Shown here piece by piece: positions 12,040 to 24,219 of a stretch of 52,280 nt of DNA. Numbering within the stretch: position 1 is the first letter of the stretch; each line of letters starts with the position of its first letter. The translations under genes were made by a program, and so were the position numbers. Below the pieces are notes generated by a model. The model was given only the letters and a program-made list of their open reading frames with translations, was not told the origin of the DNA and ran no database searches. Origin of the DNA: Spirogloea muscicola (Eukaryota > Streptophyta > Zygnematophyceae > Spirogloeales > Spirogloeaceae); the NCBI GenBank assembly GCA_009602725.1, contig WELB01000019.1, forward strand, positions 482,552 to 534,831, given 5' to 3'.

Positions 12040-12112
12040 GTGCTTGTACCTCAATTGGATAGAGCACCGAATTACGTATTTGGCGTTGAGGGTCCAAACC
12101 CTTCCAAGCATG
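12040..12112 (+). tRNA. tRNA-Arg(ACG)-like sequence, probably organelle-derived
   Basis: A 73-base cloverleaf can be drawn. The acceptor stem GTGCTTG pairs with CAAGCAT. The D-arm has CAATTGGATAGAGC. The anticodon stem CCGAA/TTTGG encloses TTACGTA (anticodon ACG). The T-stem GAGGG/CCTTC encloses an unusual loop, TCCAAAC, in place of TTCGAAT. The D-stem has one mismatch. It looks like a decayed bacterial-type tRNA, and its neighbour two bases away supports an organellar insert. Confidence 0.55.
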
Positions 12113-12114
12113 TC

Positions 12115-12192
12115 GGGCCCACAATTCATTTGGTTAGAGTACACGCCTGACAAGCGTGAAGTCAGTAGTTCAAACCCACTTCGCCAGGCCCA
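12115..12192 (+). tRNA. tRNA-like sequence with GAC anticodon, decayed
   Basis: Starts GGGCCCA. The D-arm has TTCATTTGGTTAGAGTA, the anticodon stem ACACGC/GCGTG encloses CTGACAA (GAC), and the T-arm has AGTAGTTCAAACCCACT. The 3' acceptor side is shifted by about four extra bases before GGCCCA. Overall it resembles organellar tRNA-Ile(GAU) or tRNA-Val(GAC). A GAC anticodon is not normally used by eukaryotic nuclear tRNAs, which favours organellar origin and loss of function. Confidence 0.45.
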
Positions 12193-12900
12193 TGCCATGG
12201 ACGACTGCACTACCGCCGCTACACGGGGATTCCACGGCCATCCCCTGGACTTCGACCGGGGCGTTCTGGGCCACCCATAGCGGCAAAACCAGCCGCCATT
12301 TCTGCGGCGAGGCTCATGGGGTGGCTGGAAGGCCCGCTACGTTGAGCGGCTGAGCACACCGCCTGGCCCGCCGGTGTGCTCAGCAGACTGGTCCAGTCCT
12401 GACACAGCATTCTGATTTGGCTGCAGGTGGGAGGTGGACTGCATGCATGCCTTGTGCTCCTCTGACTGGCGCACCGGTAGTAGGAGTCACGCCACCGCTC
12501 AGCACCACAACAGTGCCGGGCTGCCTTACTCGAGGTCACACGCTGAGTGTGCACCCCAGTCACCACCAGGCAGTGTTCCTCACGGCTTCCACACATGGCA
12601 AGCGGCCCAGCTGCGAGGCCGCTGTGGAGGTGCCACACGAGAAGCCCAAAGGGACAGCGCTCAAGCTCCCGGTAACGGGGACGAGCGAGGGTTCTGGGCT
12701 GCCTCTTCTGGCCTCGTGCAACCCACTCACAAACTCCACGTGGCAGCATCTCCTCGTTCCCCAAAGCTCAGGGTGAGGGCCACATGCCTCCAAGACATAC
12801 TGTACGTATTTAAGCTCCAATGACCAAGGCCCTCGCCAATGCTCGATGCTGCTCTCATTGACCAAATAAAATAGCACTGACCCTGCGACAGTGGCCACAG
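12193..12900. other. Upstream region of HMG-CoA lyase, no clear exon
   Basis: Moderately GC-rich with several short open frames, but nothing that I can tie to a protein family. It is probably intron or 5' region of the HMG-CoA lyase gene. Confidence 0.4.
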
Positions 12901-14890
12901 ACTGGCCAGCTACTGCAGTCCCTTCCGGAGAGTGTCAAGATTGTAGAAGTGGGGCCTCGTGATGGCCTGCAAAACGAGAAGGCAATCATCCCAACACACG
13001 TGAAAGTTGAGCTCATACAAAGGCTGGCGGCGGCTGGCCTGCCTGTGGTTGAGGCCACAAGCTTCGCCTCTCCCAAATGGATACCCCAGGTGCCCCCCAT
13101 TGGAGAGGCAGAGCAGGAGGGGATCACCTTGCATGCAAAGCTCTATCTCAGATAGCTTGTGCTAAGGTCCGGAAGGAAGCGGAGATTTTACTCCGTCCAG
13201 AAAATTTGTAATGACACCTTAGAATGCAAGCCTTCAGGAAAGTAGGCCTCATGCTTCATGAGCATGCAGAGTGCGTACATGTCACGATGTCTTGATTCAT
13301 ATATGACCACCCTGGAGTCATTTGCAACGCCCATTGCTGCAGCTTGCTGATGCAGGAGAGGTTCTCGCTACTTTGAAGGCAAGCAAGACGACCAAGTACC
13401 CTGTGCTTACACCGAACTTGCAGGTACCTGTCCGAGCTGCAGCTTTAGAGATTGTCGTCAGCATCTGCCATGCAGAGAGCGGCAGACTCGAGCATGTCAA
13501 TGCCTGAGCCTTATGCATGTCTGACAGCTTCAAAGTACAATCCACAATCTGGCTTGACACAACAACATTCCCATTCAAGAGCAGGGGTTTGAAGCTGCAG
13601 TCAAGGCTGGTGTTAAGGAGGTTGCAGTCTTTGCTGCTGCAAGCGAAAGCTTCACTCACAGCAACATCAACTGCTCAATAGAAGAGAGCCTGCAAAGGTA
13701 TCATGCAATTTGTGGGGCTGCCAAGGAAAAGGACATCAGCGTCAGAGGGTAGGCCTCCTCAGCCATCTCCTGATCAAGTTGCTTCATAAGCTTGCCTTGC
13801 ACAGAGCTATGCGACCCTGGTTCCCTTTCTTGCTGCAAGCCTGCTGACATCCTGTACACATTAAAGGCAGCATCACATCCTGCCAAGCTTGTCATGCAGG
13901 TACATATCCTGCGTCGTTGGTTGCCCATTTGAAGGCCGCATAGAGCCCGGGCAAGTAGCACGCGTTGCAGAAGCCTTGTTCAAGATGGGCTGCTACGAAA
14001 TATCACTTGGAGACACTATTGGGGTTGGCACTCCAGGTAACAGTCCATGCTCTAGTAGAGGGCGCTATCATTTATCCTCCGCTTGTTTACCCTTGTCACT
14101 GCTTGCGCGCACGTCAAACAGACTCAGACATGTACAGCATATGGCAGCTCCCTTTGGGGAGTGGGATGGTCCTTACCTTGGCATCTTCTTCTTACAGGTT
14201 GAAGAGCTTCATTGTTCAGGACGAAGCCTTAGTGTGCTCTGTGTGTGATCAATCAGGCAGTGTTCTGCCAATGCTGGATGCCGTCAGGGAAGTTATCCCT
14301 GTGGACAAGCTAGCTGTGCACTTTCATGACACCTATGGCCAGGCTTTAGCAAACATTCTTGTCGCTCTTCAGGTGCCGTTTGCAACCTTCCCGACGAGGC
14401 ATTGTTGTTGGCTCAATCAATCATGCTGCTGGATTGGAGGTCATCTTGTTACTGTAGTCACGTGGAGTCTAACGAAGTCTTAAACTTGGATAGTCTCTAC
14501 CTTCCATGTACCATTGAGTACCTAAATGAGCAGAACTTGATCATACATGCAGGTGGGTATCAATGTCGTGGACTCTTCAGTCTCGGGACTTGGTGGTTGC
14601 CCGTATGCCAAAGGAGCTTCTGGTAACGTGGCCACAGAAGACCTTGTCTACATGCTCAATGGACTGGGCGTGAGGACAGGTGCTCACGTCACACTCCTCC
14701 CAGCATAAGCTGTTGCCATTTGCAATCCATGGGCTTGTTTATGATCTCAGAAGTGGTCCTGGCAGGTGTTGATCTCGCCCAAGTGCTAGCAGCCGGCAAC
14801 TTCATCTTGCACCACCTCGGCAGGCCGTCAGGCTCACGGACAGCTATTGCTTACAACAATTCAGGAGGGCGGCATACTGCTCATCTATGA
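12901..14890 (+). CDS. HMGCL: Hydroxymethylglutaryl-CoA lyase (EC 4.1.3.4), 5' end unresolved
   Basis: The enzyme cleaves HMG-CoA to acetyl-CoA and acetoacetate, the last step of leucine breakdown, usually in mitochondria. Exons fit in phase: from 12901 or 12919 to 13089, then 13343-13423, 13585-13748, 13900-14036, 14257-14372, 14553-14679 and 14766-14890 (TGA). The catalytic blocks are intact: [11 protein letters not shown] (catalytic Arg and metal-binding Asp), [32 protein letters not shown] (metal-binding His pair) and [19 protein letters not shown] (active-site Cys loop). About 306 residues are encoded from 12919, matching the catalytic domain. The targeting-peptide exon is not identified; it may lie near 11816-11871 or in the gap. 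The last codons are duplicated just downstream (14959-15065). Confidence 0.94.
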
Positions 14891-15067
14891 CCACTCTCAT
14901 TCAGGCACAAGAGTCCAGCAATTAACATCTATAAGTACTGATGTATGTTTGCTTGCTCGCTTACAGCAATTGAGGGCGGCATAATGCTCAATTTGTAATT
15001 GCTCACGTTCAGGCACGGAAATTCTAGCAATTGACATCTATGATTCTGATGTGCACTTGCTGCTTAG
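14849..15067 (+). repeat. Imperfect ~110-base tandem duplication over the HMG-CoA lyase 3' end
   Basis: The segment starting GCTTACAACAATTCAGGAGG at 14849 recurs from 14959 as GCTTACAGCAATTGAGGGCG. Both continue with GGCGGCATA, TTCAGGCAC, AGCAATT(A/G)ACATCTAT and CTGATGT. The second copy has an early TGA in the coding frame. The period is 110 bases and the copies have diverged, so it is an old duplication. Confidence 0.85.
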
Positions 15068-16038
15068 TACGGCTGGCTGCTGCGAGCTGATCCACTGTAC
15101 TGTCCTAGCCTGTCATGAAGAAGCTGGCACATAATTTGGCTGTGATGTTTGTGGAGCTCACAAAGACGTGATATATATGTGTAGCTTGCTCATGGGCTAC
15201 CTCAAAGGTGGCATGGTCGAGAGGTTACAAGTATATATTGTTCTCTTGTGAACGTTATAGGCCATACATACATCTTCGACAGTGTTATACTAAAGCTTGA
15301 TGGAAGCAGGATTGACCTTTACATTTCTGCTCTATACTTGTCATATTGTAGAGGCTCGTTCTCCACCTTCGACAGCGTTGAAATTTGTTAACGGAAGCAG
15401 GAATAATACAGCATATGATTTGGCAAATAGCTATCATCTGATAAGTGCTTAAGACTAAGCTATCATCTGATAAGTGCTTAAGACAAGAAGCCTCATGATT
15501 CTGCAATGCACAAATGCTCTGTTGACAACATGAGACCCTCAATGAGCACAGCTCGATACATGTGGGGATCAGCATACCTGCTTCGGAGATAAAGTATCTT
15601 TCACAGTAGTATACATTGAGTTGGTTCTGGGAAATTCCTAAGCTAATGTAAGATTGTCCAGTGACTTAATAGTACAGCTTTCATGCAATGACAGTCAAGC
15701 ATGTAGGAGCTGCAAGGTTCTGCTCCCTTAGCTCCATTCTGTGCAGGCGTGCTAAGGGCTACTAATCTCTACTGTTGCTCTGCTGCAATAAAGAAGCCCC
15801 AAAGCCTCTGCCTGCTAAGGCAGTGAGCTGGGGGGCTTGATCTCTAGTGCAAGTGGCAACTGTGCATTGTCTACACATTAGTGATACACCACGCCTGACA
15901 CTGAGTATAGCGGAGCTGCTCGGAGTGATCAATGTGGGTAGGCAGAAAGATGAATTGGAAGGGCCTGGGGACAGTGGCTTGCAAGACAAGTAGCTCTGCA
16001 CGTACGCCATTCCTCGGAGTTGCAAGACCTGCAGCTTT
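14891..16038. other. Convergent intergenic region
   Basis: Lies between HMG-CoA lyase (+) and the kinase gene (-). It holds the duplicated gene end and a perfect 29-base tandem duplication at 15429-15486. No coding exon is supported. Confidence 0.6.
15429..15486 (+). repeat. Perfect 29-base tandem duplication
   Basis: The unit beginning AGCTATCATCTGATAAGTGC occurs twice with an offset of 29 bases and no visible difference. Confidence 0.9.
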
Positions 16039-19000
16039 TTAGGATGGATGGTGCTCTCGCAAAGGATGGAGGACCTCAAAGTTGATGGATGCAAGCTGGG
16101 ACAGATTCTGCAACACAGTAGCTCTCAGGATGTAAGGGCTGGGCATATAACGATGCACCACTGCTTCAGCTACTTCTTGGGCTCTAAGGCCAATCAAGCC
16201 AAGCAACCGTGCTTGTCCTGGAGCTGACCTGCAGAAATGACGTTCCTTGTATTCGAGCATCTTCCAACTGTACCTGCAGGTATTGCTATTCACTAGACCA
16301 AAGCTATGTCCTGCTTGTCAAGTTATGGAGGTGACTAAGATACACAGGCTACAAGGGCCTCAGAAGATCTACCTTAAAGGAGAAGTTGCTGAAGGCATAC
16401 TTTTCAGAGGCAGTCATCCCAGAATCAATCAAACTCCCTGGATCCTCATCCTGCGATGTTCAAGTGCGAATTCGAGATGATGGATTGAAGTGTTCGAGAC
16501 ATACAAAGATGCTGGTTGCAAGCCATGGTCTACGATCAGTCAGAGGTCAAGGGCTCATCTGCTAAAGAGTAAGAACAAGCACGTCATAGCCTTCTTCATT
16601 GCCACAAACCTTGTTGAGATTTTTGATATGTCGTACCAGGGTTCAGAGATGAGAATTAGAGATGGCTCTTGAGGCCACCACAACTGATTTCAACACTGAC
16701 TGTCATGACTGTCACGAACTAAGGAACCATCATGACTGTCCCTCCTACCATGACGGCCCAATCTTAACAGCATATAGTAGGGGAACGCACCGCTTCCTCG
16801 GGGTGTATTGGCATTTTTCTTGGGCTGCTGTTTCGACTCCTGCTTGCAAGCTCAACATCGCTCACGTCATCACTCTCATCCCGACTTGTTGCGCCATCTC
16901 GATCTCGCCACGCGCCATTTGATCCCCAAAGATGACGCGTGGTGAAGTAACTGGTGTCGTGTGCTGTGTCAGGGTTGGGGACAAAGGCCATCTTCTCGAA
17001 TGCCAGTGTATCCCAGTGAATGTCCCTAAAGAATGGATGGGCGCGGACCTGCTTGGCAGAAGAGAACAGCTTTTATCAGCACAGTGTGACCATCATGATG
17101 CATGATGACAGCTTGCCAATTCACTGGTCTTTGTGGTTTGAATAAATATAATGCACGTTCCAGCCAAACTCAAGAGTGGTACTTCATGCTGCACAGGAGC
17201 TAGTGAGCTACTGAACAACAATTTGTGCACACCTCCACTGCTCCCTTGGCTCCTAGGCGCGCTCTAGGATCCACCGCAAGTAACCTGGCAAAGGATTGAC
17301 TTATTAGCAACCCTGAAGCGTCCTAAGTTGCCCAAATACTTACTTCAGTCCTGCCGAGACTGTGGTTCCAAGTACAACGTACAGTTTGAAGCAGCTGCTT
17401 TCCTGTTCTTCAGGCCACATACATGCAGATGCATGCCAAGAACTTTGGTCTCTACACCTAAACTGCTGCTATGAGTCAGCGAAGCTTTATGAGCTGTACA
17501 TAAAGCTGGAAAGCAAATGGTACGCCGGGAAAACGTGATATGTGCAGTACCTATCTATAAGGTCATAGGCCTCATATGACATCTCCTGTGGTACTTGAGG
17601 CCATCGGATATTACGATTAAGGATGTTCTCAAATATGTCCTGCATTTGGTCACATTTCTGATCAGCAACAAGGAAGGAGTTCTTGACACAACAGCAGGCA
17701 GCAGGTCAAGAAGCAGGAACATGACATGTAGTTGGTGAGTGAGTCAATCCATGGGATGACTCCTCAAGTCTATTCTTTTCTTGACGAGCCATTAGAGGCT
17801 TGGGGTAACCACTGTGCGACGGCCAGCTCGAGTGAGCACCAGATTCTCTGTTATTTCAATGAGATACTTCCCTGTAGATACAGCTAGGCCTGCAACCCAA
17901 AAGTGGAGGCGAGAGATGTAAACGACCTGAGGCGTGGCTGCATTGAAGGGCGGTGCACCCAAGAGAAACTCGTACAAAATGATTCCCACAGACCACCAGT
18001 CCACCGCCGCACCTGTCGAGAGCCAAGGCAGAGCCTGGTTAGCCCCTGTCAACATCCCATAGTGTAGCTTGGCTGAAGCAAAGCAACTCATGCTGCCTTC
18101 CTCGTGTATGCATGTGATGGCAGTGGAAGTCCTCTGAGAAGCAAGCACTACTGCGTTGTACCTCGGTTGAAGAGGCAGAAACTTACCATGCCCCAAGCCA
18201 AGGAGAACTTCAGGAGCCAAGTAGTCTGGAGTGCCGATTGCAGCTTCTTTGTCTTTCACATCAGCTGCGTTTTGGCCAAACAACCTGGCAGGCGTCTGCC
18301 AGCCCTCTTGAGAGGTCTGCTGCTGCTGCAGCGGCGGTTGCTGTTGTTGAAGGGGCACGGGAGAGATGGGGGAGGAGGGGAGGACAGGAGAGTGAGAAGG
18401 GGAGGGAGAAGAGTAGCGCAAATCATCCTCCTTGCTGGCTGGTGAGCATGTCAGATCGTCGGTGCTGTTGATGAGGCCTATCTTGGAGAGGCCAAAGTCC
18501 GTTAGCTGCATATTGACAACAAGCAAGCCAATTTTGAGTGTCGCTGACATGGTGCATAATCATCCTTGATGAGCTTTCCAAGATGCTGAAGATGCACAAG
18601 CCACTTCTGCAGACCACGTCAGGCAACTCTAAGATGACAAGGCTTGTCTATTTTGGAAACAGGCAGCCCAACTGTGATTACAGCCAAGCAACTGCAATCA
18701 CAGCTGGACAGCTGAGGACCGAGCTTGGAGCTTACTTTGATATGACCATCATGAGCAATGAGGATGTTATCGGGCTTCAGATCACGATGGACTACTCCAA
18801 GACTGTGCAGATACTCAAGTGCCATCACCTGTACAGACAGAGGAAGACAATGGTATCAAGCACGTTACTTCTGGAACAGCTGGTCGCGCTTGGCAACCTT
18901 TTTGTCCGGTACTATGCTCTACTCTTAATTCAGTGGTTACAAGTTGATGGAAGGAGGAGTCCTAGGGTATTGAAAGGTGAAGTTGCTTACTAATTCTGCA

Positions 19001-22000
19001 ATGTACACCCTTGCCATATCTTCCTCCAGACAGCCAAGGCCTCGCAAGAGCGAATAGAGGTCCCCACCATTCAGGTACTCCATGACTAGGTAAAGGTTGT
19101 CCCTGCACGTGAAGGAGTAGAAGAAACGAACCTGACAAAAGACAAGCACAAGTATGGCTACTCAGTGCTGCGAACACCTCGTGCAGCTCAATAAACGCCC
19201 AGATGTAACAAGCCATCTAGTGCAGTCTCCTTTTCTTTCCCACTTGCAAAGTACTTCACGGTGTACTCTATTCTATGTACGCTCGTACTTCCCAATGATA
19301 TTTAGCAAAATCACTCCCTGATATTATGAAGCAATTGAAGATTCACAAGCTGAAAAACTAAAAGCAGCTGGGCACACTCCAGCTTACCACAAACGGGTTT
19401 TGGGCAGAAATCAAGATGTTGCGCTCTGCTTGAACACTTTCCACAGCATTCTTCCTTACCATGTCAGCCTTTCTTAGGACCTGCTCAGTGAATGTCAAGC
19501 AGGACGCAAAATAGCTTCTTCAGCACACAACCTGAGTGAAGCAATGACGCTTCCCTGTAACGCACATTATTGTGTACTTTCTCTGGGCGTCTGTATTTAG
19601 AGACCACAGGAGCCACAATCTTACCTTTATGGCAAAAAGGTCGCCTGTGGTTCGTTTCTTGGCAAGGTAAACCCTGCCAAATGCTCCTCGGCTGATGGGC
19701 TTGATGATCTCAAAATCATCAATGCTGGTACGATCCCTGCCAGTGACCGACCCAGCTGCATGGTGAAGGGGTGTTCCCAAGGGAGTCGACCTCCCAGGGA
19801 GCTCATCCTCATAGTCGCTTGCCGGGGCATCCAAGACGTCATCACCCAGCCACAATAGCTCATACTTTTCGCTGCAGGAAGTGAGGATCACAGCAAGCAG
19901 CTTTGCACCCTTAGACAAAGCCATGGTATTGTGCTACTCTTTGAAGCCAAAACAAGGGTACTCCACCAATCATGCAGATGGCTGTCCGATTCTAAGCCAC
20001 CAAAACCCCACACCCGAAGATGACTGACCTCGCAAAAAAACGACAATTAGCACATGCACAAGGACTTACCGTATGAGCTTGTCAATGCGACGTCCAAAGG
20101 TGTCAACGGCAATGAGCTGCTCATCACTCTGCTGCATGACATCATGCAGATCTTTCAAGCAGTTCTGAAGATACGTTTCGGCTTCAGCATCATCCAGGTG
20201 CAATCGTGCCACACATTGTGAAATGTCGGCTAGCTCGTGAATCTGCAACAGCAAAAGACAAAAGTCATACTCCAACTTCAAGAACCTCCAAAGGGACAAC
20301 CCTCAAACAACAAGATCTCCTTGCGTGCTCTCTGTATGCTGCACTCCTCTCCCTCCCTCCCTCCCTCCCTCCCTCTTTCCCTCCCTCCCTCTCTCCCTCC
20401 CTCCCTCCCTGCCTTCCCCCCCTCCCTTCCAGCCAGATAGTCATCGAGCCCAACACATGTCACATACAAGATCTCATTACCACCAATAAGGTATAAAAAG
20501 TCCTCGAATGCTTCTGCTCTAACATGCATACTAGCCCAAGCTATCTTTCATCTAGCAAAATCAGCAAACGACCCATTTGTAGCACTGGCAGAGATAAGGG
20601 CCTGACGCATTCAAGCCCAAGACAACAAGCACAGCTGAGTGTCATCACCTGTCTTATGTCGCTGTGGACATTGTCATGACCCTCAAGTGACAGAGGGGAG
20701 CCTCCCTCAGTCCCACCTTTCTGACTGGCCGAACTGAAGTGGCCAAAGTCGACTGCAGCAATAGCAGCACTCCCAGAGGCGGCGGAGCTTGGGCTCTCAG
20801 TTTCTCGAGTCCTGGCTGGGCTCTCGCCGCCCCTAGTATGGATTGGCCGCAAAGTCTGTGCAGGACTCTCGCTGCCCCTCACGTAACCTCGAGCAGGGCT
20901 CTCGCTGCCTCTGACAAGCACGGGCCCGGGGCCTAAGCTTCTGGCAGGGCTCTCGCTCCCCCTCCCCAATGACTGGCCGTGATTCCACTGGAAGTTGCCA
21001 TCAACCAGGAACGGGCTGCGCTGGGACCACCCCGACTGTGTGTAGCTGCTGCCGGGGGGGTCAGTGGTGCTACCGGATGAGGGGCTGTCAGTGCCGTTGC
21101 CAGCCACTTGGTGCAGGTGAGTACGGCCCAGAGATCCGGCCCAGGCCCCGGCGCCCCAGTTGGAGTCTGTCCCCCCAGGAAAGCCCCCAGCAGTGCCTTC
21201 ACTGCCATCTCCGAAAGAGTCCTGCCTTGATGGACCGCCCTGTCCTTGCAGACCATGACCGTGGGCGCCTTCTGCCATATGGTTGGCCAGCCTAGCAGTC
21301 TCATCGTTCACCATCCTCTCCAGGACCTCAGCTATCCGCACAAGGCGGTCGTCCAGGGCCAATCCATCCGAGTCGCAGCGGTCAGCGATTGCACAGAGGC
21401 GCGAGTGCGACTCCAAGTGGAGGGACGGTACCTCTTCCTCGCAGATCCGGCATATGACCAGGTAGTCATCGTCATGGCCCTCTCCCCCCTCGTGCCCGTC
21501 ATCTTCCTCCTCCTTCCCCCAGTAGCCCCACGCGACTTTCGACAGCCGCCGCTGATGGCGAGGGTGTGACGCCTCACCATCGTCTGTGGAGCCGCGCGAG
21601 CCTTCGCAAGCTTGATGGTACGAGCTCGCCCGCCTGTCTGCTATCAAGGCATCGCTGCCCTCCTCGTCCCTCCTCTTCCTCTCGCTGTGCGAAGCCCTCC
21701 TTAGCTCGTCCTTTTGCGAGTTGCTCTTTGCAGGCCCACGAGGCGGTAGGTCGGCGCTCGTCTTCCAGGATGCCAGGCGTTCTTGCGCCAGGATCGCGGC
21801 TTCCTCACGAGCCGCGACCACATCAGCATCCTCCTGTGCCAGCTCCTCCTCATGCACAGTCTCCTCGAGCACCGGGGCCGACCTGTACATACTGAGTGGA
21901 TCTGATTGCCCAGGCACTCGCCCGTCGTGCGCGGCAGGAGCAAGCAGTTTGTCTCCACGAGCAGCAACTGTGGTGAAGCCGTCCTCTGACGCGCCGGCCT

Positions 22001-23867
22001 GAGCTAACTCCATGGTCCTGAGCTGGCCTTCACGGGACCTCCACTCAGCATGTAGCGTCTCATATGTGAGCGGCAGGCTCGTCGCCCTCTCCCTGCTCGC
22101 AGGAGGTAGTCCGTAATGCTCCACCATCCATGCCATCTCCTGCTGCTGAGCACCCCGCGACCGCTCCTGCCAGGACTCACCCAGCGGTCCACTTTGAAGG
22201 GCACCAGCCAGGCGCTGCGTCTTGGGGTGAAGCGGTGAGCCCTCCGCCAGGCTCTCCTTGTGAAATTGGAGCAGCCGCGTGCAGCGGCTAAGAATGAAAA
22301 GGAGACGCGTGTGCCACCGCTTGAGGAGGCCGGGCGAAAGCTGCTGCCGCTCGAGGTCAAGCGACTGCACGATGGCTTCGCACTGGCTCCGGAGGGCGTC
22401 TGGGGACAGGGCCGTGCAATGCCGGGCCAGGTCCAGCAACTCTTTAGCTGCATCAGCCTCGGATTCATAAAGCTCCGACGCGGAGCTACCCCACCTCCTC
22501 AAGCCGTGAGGCGGCAGCGCAGTATCTTGTGCAAACTTGACACTCCCGTGGCAGTGGTCGAGGGCGTGGCTCACTTCCACAGCAAATGCGTCGAGCTCGG
22601 CATTTACTTCCTTCTTCATGATTTCAAACTTCCTCTGGATGCTGGCCTCCAGGTCCTGTGACAACAATCAACACATTTAACAGCATCATCAAGGAGGGGC
22701 ATTGGCCACTGAGATGCCGCCATCATCACTGGAAATACATTGCCACTTCCAATCACTCCTTGATGTATACTAGGTCTTTACAATTTGTGGAATGGACGCT
22801 GTGCCACTGAAACCGCTTGACTGACAGAGGGCCTGCGCAAAACCCACCTGTAGATTATGGCTGCTCTTGTTGCGGTGCAGCGTCTCCAAACTCCGAGCGC
22901 TGCTGTCCTCGCTCTGCTCTGAAGCCCTGTGAAGTATGACAGCCGCCGGCCTTGCAATGTCGCCCTCAAAGGGCAAGTGATTGCTCCTGTCGCCGAGCGA
23001 TGTCGGCGGGCGAGGGGAGACCTGCCCACCAGGAGACTCAGCACCAACAAGTAGATGATCAGCGCAGAGGGATGGAAGCCTCATCCACCGCCCGGCAGCG
23101 GCCTGGCTGTGCACTTGACATCAAAATGACAATCACTCAAACAGGTCATTCGCTGCGAGCCTCTGTGACCCCTACGCAATGGATGGCCCAATCGGCTGCA
23201 TCCTTGCCGGTTGCACGGGCAAGAGATCCCAGGAAACAACCACATGCCCTGATTTAGGGGCGACAATGGCAACAGAACAAGCGAACACTTTGAGCATCAG
23301 TGTGCTGGCAGGCAAGCTCACATCGTCATCGTTAGAGCCCCGGTCCGAAGTGCGGCTCCGTATGTCGAGGTCATCAAAGGCGTGCCGGCGCAGGCTGCGC
23401 CTCTCCAAGGCAACGGGCGCGTGGACAATCTCCGTGAGGGCCAGCTTGTCCTCGTATGGCGTCCGCAACCGCAACGGCAGGCCGAGAGCAGGCCCTGGCT
23501 GGGGTTCCTCACTCACGGCAGCGGTACTGTTCTTGGACTCCAGCACGGGCGCAAGCACGGCGGCGCCCTTGCCGTCGTGAGCTGCCGCATGCTGCCCCGC
23601 GGCCCGTGGGCCGGCACAGGGCCCGCCGCCGGGCCCGCCTGCGCAGGCGGCTTCATTAGCGGCATCCTCCTTGGCCGTGGACTGGACGCTGAGGCGGCTC
23701 TTGCGAGCCTGCTGGACGGCGCCGGCGCCACCGGGCCCGAAGGCCGCGTGGCGCGCAGCCTGCGTGCGCCCGTCGTGGCCCATGGCGGTGGTCGCCCGAG
23801 CGCGCGCCCTGTGACATGCCCTCCGCTCGCTGGCGACGCGCTCAACCAGGCTCCTGCGCAGCGCCAT
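16039..23867 (-). CDS. IRE-type AGC protein kinase with C2H2 finger, ~1501 residues, 15 exons
   Basis: Plant IRE/IREH1-type serine/threonine kinase of the AGC group, related to animal MAST kinases. Exons (5' to 3') are 23867-23322, 23102-22848, 22655-20649, 20242-20070, 19871-19625, 19480-19388, 19131-18991, 18828-18736, 18505-18187, 18012-17927, 17639-17551, 17284-17233, 17048-16791, 16450-16373 and 16107-16039. All phases agree. The long N-terminal part is disordered. It is followed by the family finger ([23 protein letters not shown]) and a helical block ([18 protein letters not shown]). Kinase motifs are [49 protein letters not shown] and [14 protein letters not shown] long Ser/Pro/Gln-rich insert separates DFG from APE, as in the family. 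The C-terminus keeps [18 protein letters not shown]. In Arabidopsis the family acts in root-hair tip growth; the role here is unknown. Confidence 0.93.
20343..20430 (+). repeat. (CCCT)n polypyrimidine microsatellite in kinase intron 3
   Basis: About 85 bases of nearly pure C/T in tetranucleotide periods (TCCCTCCC), lying inside the intron between exons 20649 and 20242. On the transcribed RNA it is a purine (GGGA)n run, which can form unusual structures. Confidence 0.9.
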
Positions 23868-24017
23868 GCACGAGGCTCACCGCGGGCCCCAGGGGCGGCG
23901 GGGCGGTATGGACTGGGAAGAGGAGGCGGCGCAGCTCGCGAGGGGGCGGGGCGAGGCCGCACCTGGGGGGAGCCGCCGGGGGGCGCCATGGCGGGCCGCG
24001 GCGGCCGCCCCGAGGGG

Positions 24018-24219
24018 NNNNNNNNNNNNNNNNNNNNNNNNNNNNNNNNNNNNNNNNNNNNNNNNNNNNNNNNNNNNNNNNNNNNNNNNNNNNNNNNNNN
24101 NNNNNNNNNNNNNNNNNNNNNNNNNNNNNNNNNNNNNNNNNNNNNNNNNNNNNNNNNNNNNNNNNNNNNNNNNNNNNNNNNNNNNNNNNNNNNNNNNNNN
24201 NNNNNNNNNNNNNNNNNNN
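24018..24219. other. Assembly gap
   Basis: 202 unknown bases in GC-rich DNA immediately upstream of the kinase start codon. The kinase promoter and any 5' non-coding exon may be here. Confidence 0.99.
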
